Notes: a model not told the origin generated them from the letters alone. Counted from the first letter of the stretch, positions 1 through 6,637 are shown. The stretch is 16,433 nt of DNA from Saprospiraceae bacterium (GCA_017995875.1 JAGOIB010000038.1:1-16433), one strand, 5' to 3'. A program made the numbers and translations.

Positions 1-732
1 TTTGATCTTCAACCTGAAGAGGAAAAATGGTTTGCTTCCATCGAACAGATTCGAACATTGCAATTGATCGATGCGGAATATTATATCAATGATCGTCTTG
101 CAGCCGGTGACAATATTCTAGCCGAAGGTGCGCAAGGCATGATGCTTGATATCGATTTTGGAACATACCCATATGTCACTTCGTCTAACACTATTTCTTC
201 AGGTGTCTGCAGCGGACTTGGTGTACCTCCTTCTTCGGTAAGGGAAGTTATTGGTGTAACAAAAGCGTATTGCACCCGTGTTGGATCAGGACCCTTTCCA
301 TCAGAGCTTACCGGAGAGGATGGTGAGAGAATACGAATTGCAGGCCATGAGTTTGGTAGCACCACCGGACGTCCAAGACGTTGTGGATGGCTGGATGTTC
401 CGCAATTAAAATATGCGGCAATGATCACTGGTTGTACTCAGCTAGCCATTACCAAGTTGGATGTACTAAACGCATTTGAATCGATTGCAGTTGCAGAAAA
501 ATATAAGCTCGGTACTATTGAAACAGACCGCCTTCCATTTGATATCATTGAAGACATCACCGGTGTAGTGCATACGCAACACAAAGGATGGTTGCAGGAT
601 ATAGCCTCAGATACGTATGAAGGGCTTCCTATTGAAGTCAGGAATTACCTGGCCTATCTTGAACAACAACTATCATTGCCTGTAGTCTTCGTCTCCACCG
701 GACCGGGTAGAGAGGAATTGATCGTCCGTTAA
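1..732 (+). CDS. purA: Adenylosuccinate synthase, C-terminal part (5' end outside window)
   Basis: Catalyses the first committed step from IMP to AMP: GTP-dependent joining of IMP and aspartate to give adenylosuccinate, in the cytoplasm. The reading frame is already open at base 1, so the start and the N-terminal GTP/IMP loops lie outside the window. About 243 residues remain of a family that is usually about 420-430. Family motifs seen are DIDFGTYPYVTSSNT, GVTKAYCTRVGSGPFPSEL, the arginine-rich TGRPRRCGWLD, TKLDVLNAF and, near the C-terminus, VSTGPGREE, the guanine/IMP-binding end of the enzyme. The TTG at 58 could be misread as a start, but conserved coding continues upstream of it. The gene ends with TAA and converges on the methyltransferase gene with only 13 bases between stops. 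Nothing looks damaged. Confidence 0.96.
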   Translation, partial: FDLQPEEEKWFASIEQIRTLQLIDAEYYINDRLAAGDNILAEGAQGMMLDIDFGTYPYVTSSNTISSGVCSGLGVPPSSVREVIGVTKAYCTRVGSGPFPSELTGEDGERIRIAGHEFGSTTGRPRRCGWLDVPQLKYAAMITGCTQLAITKLDVLNAFESIAVAEKYKLGTIETDRLPFDIIEDITGVVHTQHKGWLQDIASDTYEGLPIEVRNYLAYLEQQLSLPVVFVSTGPGREELIVR

Positions 733-741
733 ACTTAAGCT

Positions 742-754
742 CGGATTAAATCCG
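742..754. terminator. Small hairpin between convergent purA and methyltransferase ends
   Basis: CGGAT and ATCCG (742-746 and 750-754) form a 5-bp stem with a 3-base loop, overlapping the stop codon of the minus-strand gene. Neither side carries a run of T. It may slow polymerase between the two convergent genes, but as an intrinsic terminator it is weak, and the short stem could be chance. Confidence 0.2.
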
Positions 755-1447
755 GCGTGCTTTGATGATGTATTGATATTCCAGGGATTCCTGGTCTATC
801 TTGAGCAGTGTGTATCCTGCTTCCTTCAATTCCTTTTCTACGTCTGCTACATCCACTCTTTCTTCGATGGCAGGTCCAAAGGGAGTTTCTTTCTTCTTGA
901 AATCGATAATGATAACGTCTCCACCGGGACGGATGGCCTCCTTGAGCCTGGTGAAATAAGGAATACGATTGGAGATATAAGAATACGTATTGACCAGTAG
1001 GACCAAATCAACTTCCTGTGCTTTTAATTTAGGATCATCCGGTTCTGCCTGACGTATGACAAGCCTATCCTGCAATTCAATCGGGAATCTTGCTTTCTGT
1101 TCTTCCATCCATTGAATAGCTTTAGGATCAATATCGATGGCAATTACTTTGGCTCCTTTATAGGCAATACGCCGGCTGAAATAACCTGTTCCTGCTCCAA
1201 TATCTGCTACTACTTTACCATCCACATCACCTAATTCCTGGATCACCAGGTCCGGCTTTTGCCAAATAACACGATCTGCACTTTCGTACACGCTCATTTC
1301 ATCCTTAAAAGGATCCGATTTTTCAGAAGAATCGGTCAGAAGGACTGAATCTTCAGATGTAGGCTCTCCATGAGCATTCCACTTGCAACCTACCCATGTC
1401 AGGGAAAGGACAGTTGCGATAAGGAGAAGCGATAGGTTGATTTTCAT
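746..1447 (-). CDS. Class I SAM-dependent methyltransferase with lipoprotein-like signal
   Basis: A 233-residue protein with a Rossmann-fold methyltransferase domain. SAM-binding motif I is VVADIGAGTGYF (residues 79-90), the acidic end of strand 2 is AIDID (103-107), and a post-I acidic/aromatic stretch is EVDLVLLVNTYSY. The N-terminus is not typical of a cytoplasmic enzyme: MKINLSLLLIATVLSLTWVGC is a charged, then hydrophobic stretch ending in Cys21, followed by a polar Ser/Glu/Asp-rich linker. This looks like a lipoprotein signal, although Trp at -3 is a poor lipobox residue. The ATG at 1447 is chosen because an upstream in-frame ATG (1486) overlaps the -33 box of the predicted promoter. 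The acceptor substrate is unknown. If the protein is really exported, the source of SAM is a puzzle. An uncleaved membrane anchor facing the cytoplasm is an alternative. Confidence 0.85.
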   Translation of the reverse strand: MKINLSLLLIATVLSLTWVGCKWNAHGEPTSEDSVLLTDSSEKSDPFKDEMSVYESADRVIWQKPDLVIQELGDVDGKVVADIGAGTGYFSRRIAYKGAKVIAIDIDPKAIQWMEEQKARFPIELQDRLVIRQAEPDDPKLKAQEVDLVLLVNTYSYISNRIPYFTRLKEAIRPGGDVIIIDFKKKETPFGPAIEERVDVADVEKELKEAGYTLLKIDQESLEYQYIIKARRI

Positions 1448-1455
1448 GTAGGGAC

Positions 1456-1486
1456 GCAAAGATACATGAGAAGGACATCTGGGCAA
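1456..1486 (-). promoter_or_regulatory. Bacteroidota-type promoter for the methyltransferase gene
   Basis: On the minus strand TTG (1486-1484) is followed after 19 bases by TATCTTTG (1464-1457), an exact match to the Bacteroidota -7 consensus TAnnTTTG, with the usual spacing to a -33 TTG/TTTG box. Transcription would start around 1450-1453, leaving only a few bases before the ATG at 1447. No Shine-Dalgarno sequence is present. Confidence 0.6.
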
Positions 1487-1501
1487 CCATTAAACAAAAC
1501 G

Positions 1502-1605
1502 GATTAAAGGGTTAGGAGGTTAGAAGGTTATGAGATTAGGGGGTTAGAAGATTAGGGGGTTAGAAGGTTAGAAGGTTAGGAGGTTAGGGGTTTATGGGAT
1601 TATCC
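1502..1605. repeat. Degenerate 8-bp tandem repeat, 13 units
   Basis: Thirteen consecutive 8-base units keep an unbroken 8-bp register. The core units match GRTTAGRR (for example GGTTAGAA, GGTTAGGA, GATTAGGG), and the end units are more degenerate (GATTAAAG, GTTTATGG, GATTATCC). All Gs of the repeat lie on the plus strand. It fills most of the 169-base gap between the end of the hydrolase gene and the promoter of the methyltransferase gene. It has no coding potential of its own. It may act as a replication-slippage tract or a spacer; function is unknown. Confidence 0.85.
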
Positions 1606-1616
1606 ATAGCGGTTGA

Positions 1617-2597
1617 TCAATAACCTATATGGAATAAGGCATCTCCCTGGTTGACTAAAGGAGAATTGGTATGTCCAAGAATATACCCTTCTCTTGAAGC
1701 AAGAACGGATACCTTCTGGGTACCATATGGATCACCAATAGTACCCAATGGCTCCCCTTTCTTAATTTTCTCCCCGGAGCTTTTTGACCATATAAACATT
1801 CCCGCATGAGAAGCCCTGACCCAAGTGGTGTGCTCGATATCAATGGACGGCCAGGCTTGCTCAAAAGTGGCATCAATCATCCCCAGATATTTCAATGTTC
1901 TTTCAATTCCGGTAACTCCGCGTGCAATGGAATAGCCATCAAGGCGCAAAGCCTCGCCGCCCTCATAGATCAGGCATGGTTTATTGGCCAGGCGAGCAGT
2001 CTTTCTAAGTGATCCGCTGAGCAATCCTTTGTGAAGAATAAACGGTGGATTGAAGGCGACAGCGAGTTCATGGCTTGGCTCATCACCACTTGATATTCGT
2101 ATTTGTGGATAATTGAATCTATTGGAGCCACCTGAATGACAGTCAATGATGACATCTACCTGGGGCATGACAGTTTTAGAAATGATTCTTGCTACGCGTG
2201 AAGCCAGACTTCCTTCCAAATGGCCAGGAAAACTGCGGTTGACATCTTTACCATCCGGAACATCGCGGCTGAAATTGATAAATCCAAAAACATTCAATAA
2301 TGGAATGGCAATGACAGATCCTGCTTTCAGATGATGTAACGTGTCTTTTTCAAGGAGTCTCCTGACAATCTCTACTCCATTGATTTCATCACCGTGTACA
2401 CCTCCGATCAACATAATATGAGGGCCGGGGTTGTCGCTTCTAAAAGCTTCCATGTGAATAGAAACCCTGTTGCCTGAAGGGAGCGTTCCGACATTATAAT
2501 TGACGCGGGTAGAGCTGCCTGGAAGGATTTCGATATTACCCAATCGTATCTCTCTGTTTTCCTTATACAGGGATGGGTCGGGCATTTGTTTCCACAT
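1617..2597 (-). CDS. Succinylglutamate desuccinylase/aspartoacylase family zinc hydrolase
   Basis: A 326-residue member of the zinc carboxypeptidase-like AstE/AspA family, which cleaves N-acyl or amide bonds of amino-acid derivatives. Visible active-site elements are GGVHGDEINGVE (residues 65-76, zinc ligands His68 and Glu71), DVNRSFPG (118-125), DCHSGG (152-157, third ligand His154) and YEGGE (211-215, the region of the catalytic Glu). The C-terminal third (about 255-326) looks like the beta-rich lid domain of the family. The first ATG is used; a second in-frame ATG at 2585 is possible. The start lies inside the end of the upstream rimK-like gene (35-base overlap), so translation is probably coupled. 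The natural substrate cannot be read from the sequence. The linkage to a glutamate ligase suggests a glutamylated or N-acylated product. Confidence 0.88.
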   Translation of the reverse strand: MWKQMPDPSLYKENREIRLGNIEILPGSSTRVNYNVGTLPSGNRVSIHMEAFRSDNPGPHIMLIGGVHGDEINGVEIVRRLLEKDTLHHLKAGSVIAIPLLNVFGFINFSRDVPDGKDVNRSFPGHLEGSLASRVARIISKTVMPQVDVIIDCHSGGSNRFNYPQIRISSGDEPSHELAVAFNPPFILHKGLLSGSLRKTARLANKPCLIYEGGEALRLDGYSIARGVTGIERTLKYLGMIDATFEQAWPSIDIEHTTWVRASHAGMFIWSKSSGEKIKKGEPLGTIGDPYGTQKVSVLASREGYILGHTNSPLVNQGDALFHIGY

Positions 2598-3453
2598 ATT
2601 TTATGATGAGACCGGCTATATCAACACCGGTAGTGCTTTCAATCCCTTCCAAACCCGGAGATGCATTTACCTCAAGGATCAGCGGTCCGGTATTTGACCT
2701 GAGGATATCTACACCGGCTACCGATAATCCCATGAGCTGAGCGGCCCGCAACGAAATCTCTTCTTCTTCGGCGGTAATCTTTACTTTGCGTGAAGAGGCA
2801 CCTCTGTGCAGATTTGATCTGAACTCTCCATCCTGTGCGCTTCTCTCCATAGTGGCGACTACTTCTCCACCGACAATAAAAACACGCACATCCTTTCCTT
2901 TAGATTCACCAATAAAGCGCTGCATCAATATCTCTTCCTTTAAGCGGATGAAAGCTTCTGCAACGGAAACGCAGGCACTTTGGCTTTCCCCAAGGATGAC
3001 ACCCTGGCCCTGCGTACTATTGAGCATCTTGATAACTATAGGATATTCTTCCCCGAGCAACCTGAGGATAGAATCCACATTTTCAGGCATTGCTGTAAAA
3101 ACGCTATCCGGAACAGGAATCTGGTTGGCGGCAAGATATTGAAGAGCAGTTCTTTTGTCACGAGCACGAAGCAATGCTTCTGTACCAATGGCAGTATAAA
3201 CGCCCATCATTTCAAACTGTCTGACAACAGCGGCACCATAACTGGTCACCGAAGAACCTATACGGGGTATGACTGCGTCAGGCCTGCCGAGAAACTCCCC
3301 CTGGAAGCGAACGCCTAAGCGACCGTTGAGGATGGTGAGGTCACACTGCAGGTGATCCACGACACGAATAGCATGCCCTCTCCGACGCGCAGCCATCACA
3401 AGGCTATGCGTTGAATACAGGATGGGGCTCCGGCTTAATATCAGTATTTTCAT
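2563..3453 (-). CDS. rimK: RimK-family ATP-grasp alpha-L-glutamate ligase
   Basis: ATP-dependent ligase of the RimK family; the E. coli member adds glutamates to the C-terminus of ribosomal protein S6. The 296-residue length matches the family (about 300). The N-terminal third (MKILILSRSP...) is the pre-ATP-grasp domain. ATP-grasp elements follow: IKMLNSTQGQGV (residues 141-152, nucleotide Lys and glycine-rich loop), DVRVFIVGG (188-196), FRSNLHRGAS (211-220), GVDIL (247-251) and EVNASPGLEGIE (261-272, with metal ligands Glu261 and Asn263 and the RimK-typical SPGLEGIE). ATG at 3453 is preferred over an in-frame start 75 bases upstream, whose added residues are not RimK-like. It is first in a two-gene unit with the hydrolase. 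Bacteroidota carry several RimK paralogues, so the substrate may not be S6. Confidence 0.9.
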   Translation of the reverse strand: MKILILSRSPILYSTHSLVMAARRRGHAIRVVDHLQCDLTILNGRLGVRFQGEFLGRPDAVIPRIGSSVTSYGAAVVRQFEMMGVYTAIGTEALLRARDKRTALQYLAANQIPVPDSVFTAMPENVDSILRLLGEEYPIVIKMLNSTQGQGVILGESQSACVSVAEAFIRLKEEILMQRFIGESKGKDVRVFIVGGEVVATMERSAQDGEFRSNLHRGASSRKVKITAEEEEISLRAAQLMGLSVAGVDILRSNTGPLILEVNASPGLEGIESTTGVDIAGLIIKYVETNARPIPV

Positions 3454-3566
3454 ACAGTGGGAAGATAGACAAACATCATCATTGCGACGTAAAAATAGAA
3501 GAACCGCGCCTATTTTAAAGCCTTTCAAATTCTATGAGGGTTATCATAAATTGATACCTTCACTTG

Positions 3567-4847
3567 ATGCAACTCAACGACAAACGAATCATCAATGGCT
3601 GGGCCTATTTTGATTGGGCCAATTCGGCTTATTACCTGGTGATATCTACAGCGATATTCCCCATTTATTTCTCAAGTGTCACGAACGATCAAATTAAAAT
3701 GTTCGGAGGCACGATTTCCAACACAGCACTCTATTCCTTTTCTGTTTCTGCAGCTTATATACTGATAGCATTCCTTTCACCACTATTGTCAGGTATTGCT
3801 GATTACACAGGAAGAAGGATGTATTTTCTCAAGTCCTTTACCCTTCTGGGATCTGTGGGTTGCATAGCTCTTTTCTTTTTTAGTTCACCGGAAACGATGT
3901 GGATTGGCACCACTGCCTTTATTATGGGAACAATCGGTGCGGCTGGCGGGCTTGTCTTTTATGATTCCTATTTGCCTATCATTGCTACTGAAGATCAATA
4001 CGACAAAGTGAGCGCGAGGGGTTATGCGTATGGATATATAGGCAGTGTGATGCTATTGATCGTGTCACTTATCATCATCCAGAAACCTGAATGGTTTTCC
4101 ATCACAAGCCCTACCCTTCCGTCTCGTATTTCATTTGTACTTGTTGGATTATGGTGGCTGGGTTTTGCACAGATTACGTTTAGGCGGCTTCCCGCAGATG
4201 TACGGATTGCCTATACCGGAAAACTATTTAAACATGGCGTTCAGGAACTTAAGCATGTCTACCAGAACATCAAGCAGGATAAAGACATCAAGCGATTCCT
4301 GGCCTCCTATTTTTTCTATATCGCCGGGGTTCACACAGTGATTTACCTTGCCTCCTTATTTGCTTCGCGCGAATTAGGCTTTAAGGATGCGGAGTTGATT
4401 GTCACCATATTGTTACTTCAGCTGGTAGCCATTCCGGGTGCTCTTTTATTTGCAAAGATTTCTACAATAAAAGGAAATAAATTCAGTCTACTCGTCCAAC
4501 TTGTGATCTGGGTGATCATCTGTGCCGGTGCTTTCCTCACCACCTCCAAATGGGAATTTTTCGCAATTGCCGGCCTGGTCGGACTTGTATTAGGAGGGAT
4601 ACAATCCTTGTCGAGATCTACTTATGCTAAGTTACTTGAGGACAGAGAAGATGATCCAACTTCCTTTTTCAGCTTCTATGATGTTCTCTCCAAAATCGCG
4701 ATTGTATCAGGAACATTTGTTTTTGGCCTTGTGAATTCAATTACAGGAAGTATGCGGTATAGCGTTCTGGTGTTGGCGGTGTTTTTTGTGATTGGATTTG
4801 TACTGTTAACGACAGTGAATAAGTGGAGGATAAATACAGTAGGTTAG
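3567..4847 (+). CDS. MFS transporter, UMF1 (Atg22-like) family
   Basis: A 426-residue polytopic inner-membrane protein with about 12 hydrophobic segments, the usual size for the family. The N-terminal GWAYFDWANSAYY (residues 10-22) is the signature of the UMF1/Atg22 branch of the major facilitator superfamily. SPLLSGIADYTGRR after the second segment is the MFS motif-A equivalent, and FYDSYLPIIA and SARGYAYGYIGS follow in the middle. The second half has the family stretch LSRSTYAKLLEDREDDPTSF, then FFSFYDVLSK. Fungal Atg22 exports amino acids from the vacuole. The bacterial members have no settled substrate and none can be inferred here. ATG at 3567 is chosen over TTG at 3564. The gene diverges from rimK (113-base gap) and ends five bases before the palindromic repeat begins. 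No convincing TTTG/TAnnTTTG pair was found in the gap. Confidence 0.9.
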   Translation: MQLNDKRIINGWAYFDWANSAYYLVISTAIFPIYFSSVTNDQIKMFGGTISNTALYSFSVSAAYILIAFLSPLLSGIADYTGRRMYFLKSFTLLGSVGCIALFFFSSPETMWIGTTAFIMGTIGAAGGLVFYDSYLPIIATEDQYDKVSARGYAYGYIGSVMLLIVSLIIIQKPEWFSITSPTLPSRISFVLVGLWWLGFAQITFRRLPADVRIAYTGKLFKHGVQELKHVYQNIKQDKDIKRFLASYFFYIAGVHTVIYLASLFASRELGFKDAELIVTILLLQLVAIPGALLFAKISTIKGNKFSLLVQLVIWVIICAGAFLTTSKWEFFAIAGLVGLVLGGIQSLSRSTYAKLLEDREDDPTSFFSFYDVLSKIAIVSGTFVFGLVNSITGSMRYSVLVLAVFFVIGFVLLTTVNKWRINTVG

Positions 4848-4874
4848 TGTCGAGTTTCGAGTGACGAGCACGTG

Positions 4875-4904
4875 CCGTTCGTTTCGGCTCCGCTCAACGA
4901 CCGG
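4875..4904 (+). repeat. Hairpin 1 of the palindrome (loop TCGGCTCCGCTC)
   Basis: CCGTTCGTT (4875-4883) pairs with AACGACCGG (4896-4904) with one mismatch, presenting the 12-nt core at 4884-4895 as the loop. It is the inverted partner of hairpin 4 (5096-5125). Confidence 0.85.
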
Positions 4905-4922
4905 AAAAAGCGATTTGGCTAC

Positions 4923-4964
4923 TTCAAGTTTATTGTTTCGGCTTCGCTCAACAATAAACTTGAA
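4923..4964 (+). repeat. Hairpin 2 of the palindrome (loop TCGGCTTCGCTC)
   Basis: TTCAAGTTTATTGTT (4923-4937) and its perfect reverse complement (4950-4964) form a 15-bp stem around the 12-nt core at 4938-4949. Beyond the ATTGTT next to the loop, the stem sequence differs from the other three hairpins. Confidence 0.9.
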
Positions 4965-5027
4965 TTAATCTTTAGGTCTATTCTTGAAATAAGTATAGCA
5001 ATAACAATAATTAATTCTAAAATTTCT

Positions 5028-5073
5028 TGGAAAAAATTGTTGTTGAGCGAAGTCGAAACAACAATTTTTTCCA
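5028..5073 (-). repeat. Hairpin 3 of the palindrome (loop TCGACTTCGCTC on minus strand), possible terminator
   Basis: TGGAAAAAATTGTTGTT (5028-5044) and its perfect reverse complement (5057-5073) form a 17-bp stem around the core at 5045-5056, which reads GAGCGAAGTCGA on the plus strand. The A6 and T6 runs lie within the stem, so on either strand the hairpin carries U residues in its descending arm. It is a possible but not classical bidirectional terminator. Confidence 0.9.
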
Positions 5074-5095
5074 TCGAAATGCCAGCCAAAGCGTC

Positions 5096-5125
5096 CCGGT
5101 CGTTGAGCGGAGTCGAAACGAACGG
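5096..5125 (-). repeat. Hairpin 4 of the palindrome (loop TCGACTCCGCTC on minus strand)
   Basis: CCGGTCGTT (5096-5104) pairs with AACGAACGG (5117-5125) with one mismatch around the core at 5105-5116. It is the inverted copy of hairpin 1, differing at a single base over 30. Confidence 0.85.
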
Positions 5126-5146
5126 AATTACACTCGGCACTCGAAA

Positions 5147-6637
5147 CTACTCTTGGAATTCGTAACACCCAAGATCGGGGAGCAAGAGGTCCCTTAAATT
5201 TCCATCGAAATCATCAGCAATATTAATAATCGGCTTGCCTTTCATTTCGGCTACAGACATAGTATCCAGGTGGTAATTGTTTTTGGACATGTCTACAAAG
5301 AGTGTGTCATTAAATTTGTATTCAAAGCAATCAAGACATATGGTGCTGAAAAACTGTGGATAGTTGTCAGGATCAAGGAGTTCATCTACCACCACCATAT
5401 TGCTTTGCATGAAGACATTGAGCAATGCCTGGTCCGGCGTGCCCGCATCTACCATCCAGACTTCGTCGGTGGAAGAACCTATCATGATACTGTTAGAGAC
5501 TTTTGCATTTAAATTATTCAACAGTAATCCCTCTGTACAAAGTGGGTCAGAACAATAAAAATCTGTCATCAATAAAGCTTCCTTGTCATTTCCAAAATTG
5601 GCCATGGTGCAATACGTTATCTCATAATCACCACCAAACGTAAGGGCAACAGCTTGTCCGCCATTTTCATAAAACAGCGAATTGGAAATACGGGCTTGTG
5701 CATGCCGGCCAAAAAAACCAGGTCCCGCGGTATAGGAGATACTACTATGATCTATATCTACAGCGGCTAAACTATCAGCAGAAATACCAACGATGCCACT
5801 GCTTAATTGCATATGACTGAATATGTGAGGCCCACTTTCTGGCCCCAGTCTTATGCCTGCCCATTCTCCCTCATGATCCGGTTCAATACGATCATCACGA
5901 ATGATCACAGGTTCGTTTACAGTTCCCAGGACATTGATTTTGCCGTGAGGAAATGTGTAAATCAATCCTTCATTATAAATGCCAATCTGGTTGTTGGCAA
6001 TTCCCCCATGAACATACAACCTTGCACCTGCAGGCAATACGAGCGTACATGAATCTATCAATAGCGTACCATATAAAACATAAGGTTTGGGATCATCCCA
6101 GACGACTTGACCCATGTCACAGGTGAGCAATGAAATCCTGTTGGGACTATCAGGGCCGGGTATATAATTGGCATTTTGTCCCCAAGCGATAAGGAGTACC
6201 TTCTGATCGTTGCCATTTGTCGAAAAAACTACATTGGCTTCAAGGATAAACGGACTGATAGAAACCGGTTGATCGGGATCAATCGTGGCTTCTGCAAATA
6301 CGTAAATACTGTCATTTGGCAATATTTCAATATCCCTGATCTGATCCCCGGTGTATCCATCCACATTGATCCGGAAGAAGCCGGCATCATTCCCTGTAAG
6401 CTTTATATCACTGATCCGGATAGAGAGATCGTGTTGATTGTAGATCTTGAAAGATCTTGTGACGGTACTGATTTCTGTAAATACGGTATCGAATGTCAAT
6501 GTATCTGTTGAAAAAGACAATTTATCATTGCCGTCAGTGGTGAACTGCTCATTGTAACAAGAGGCAAAGAGCATAGGGCATAGAGCATAGAGCAAAATGC
6601 GACATAGGAAAAATGACTTTCTGGTGAAAAGCTCCAT
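5147..6637 (-). CDS. Outer-surface lipoprotein with Ig-like N-region and probable parallel beta-helix
   Basis: A 496-residue hypothetical lipoprotein. The signal peptide ends in MLFASC, with Cys27 as the lipidation site. Residues about 40-135 (beginning LSFSTDTLTFDTVF) resemble an Ig-like or choice-of-anchor segment. From about residue 190 there are repeated short beta-strand turns of hydrophobic-polar alternation with Gly/Asn/Asp (for example HMQLSSGIVGISADSL, ISNSLFYENGGQ, VSNSIMIGSS), as in right-handed beta-helix proteins. The C-terminal PDLGCYEFQE resembles the D-[IL]-G-x-Y-E ending often seen on such helices. No catalytic motif is evident, so a binding or surface-structural role is more likely than a lyase, but this is inference. 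The signal-peptide core is encoded by a 7-bp tandem repeat, and the stop codon TAG (5149-5147) lies on the edge of the palindrome. Confidence 0.8.
   Translation of the reverse strand: MELFTRKSFFLCRILLYALCPMLFASCYNEQFTTDGNDKLSFSTDTLTFDTVFTEISTVTRSFKIYNQHDLSIRISDIKLTGNDAGFFRINVDGYTGDQIRDIEILPNDSIYVFAEATIDPDQPVSISPFILEANVVFSTNGNDQKVLLIAWGQNANYIPGPDSPNRISLLTCDMGQVVWDDPKPYVLYGTLLIDSCTLVLPAGARLYVHGGIANNQIGIYNEGLIYTFPHGKINVLGTVNEPVIIRDDRIEPDHEGEWAGIRLGPESGPHIFSHMQLSSGIVGISADSLAAVDIDHSSISYTAGPGFFGRHAQARISNSLFYENGGQAVALTFGGDYEITYCTMANFGNDKEALLMTDFYCSDPLCTEGLLLNNLNAKVSNSIMIGSSTDEVWMVDAGTPDQALLNVFMQSNMVVVDELLDPDNYPQFFSTICLDCFEYKFNDTLFVDMSKNNYHLDTMSVAEMKGKPIINIADDFDGNLRDLLLPDLGCYEFQE
6569..6596. repeat. 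7-bp tandem repeat inside a signal-peptide coding region
   Basis: Four successive 7-base units, GAGCATA, GGGCATA, GAGCATA, GAGCAAA, occupy 6569-6596. Read on the minus strand in three shifting frames they encode residues of the signal-peptide core (around LLYALCPMLF) of the lipoprotein gene. The unit length is not a multiple of three, so gain or loss of one unit would shift the frame. Confidence 0.8.

Larger units (their letters stand above)
4853..5148. repeat. Nested imperfect palindrome with four copies of a 12-nt loop sequence
   Basis: The whole space between two convergent genes is an inverted-repeat structure centred near base 5000. From outside in: 16-base arms 4853-4868/5133-5148 (one mismatch); 30-base arms 4875-4904/5096-5125 (one mismatch); TTTGGCT 4914-4920/AGCCAAA 5084-5090; two self-contained hairpins 4923-4964 and 5028-5073; and GAATTAA 4962-4968/TTAATTC 5011-5017. 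The element TCGRCTYCGCTC occurs four times, twice on each strand, always as the loop of a hairpin. Copies left of centre read TCGG and copies right of centre TCGA (on the matching strand); outer copies have CTCC, inner copies CTTC. It resembles REP/BIME-type repeats, and no transposase is nearby. Both flanking genes end at its edges, so it may also terminate transcription on both strands. Confidence 0.9.

Noticed and set aside
81..428. 115-codon minus-strand frame opposite purA
   Set aside because: It lies wholly antisense to strongly conserved purA coding sequence, and the peptide is low in recognisable features.
1502..1605. Telomere-like identity of the TTAGG-rich array
   Set aside because: The period is 8, not 6, the array is internal with genes on both sides, and nothing indicates a linear replicon end.
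3454..3528. Longer N-terminus for the RimK-like protein
   Set aside because: The added 25 residues are not part of the RimK fold, and MKILILSRSP is the natural first strand of the domain.
3454..3566. Promoters in the rimK/MFS divergent gap (TATCTTCC on minus, TACCTTCA on plus)
   Set aside because: Both -7-like boxes have two mismatches or a poor fit, and neither has a TTTG or TTG box at about 19 bases upstream.
4872..5165. Open frames of about 70-97 codons on both strands in the palindrome region
   Set aside because: They arise because the inverted repeat reads similarly on both strands (both give VSxPLNDR-like peptides). They lack family similarity, have no start context, and cross hairpins. 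Treated as repeat artefacts.
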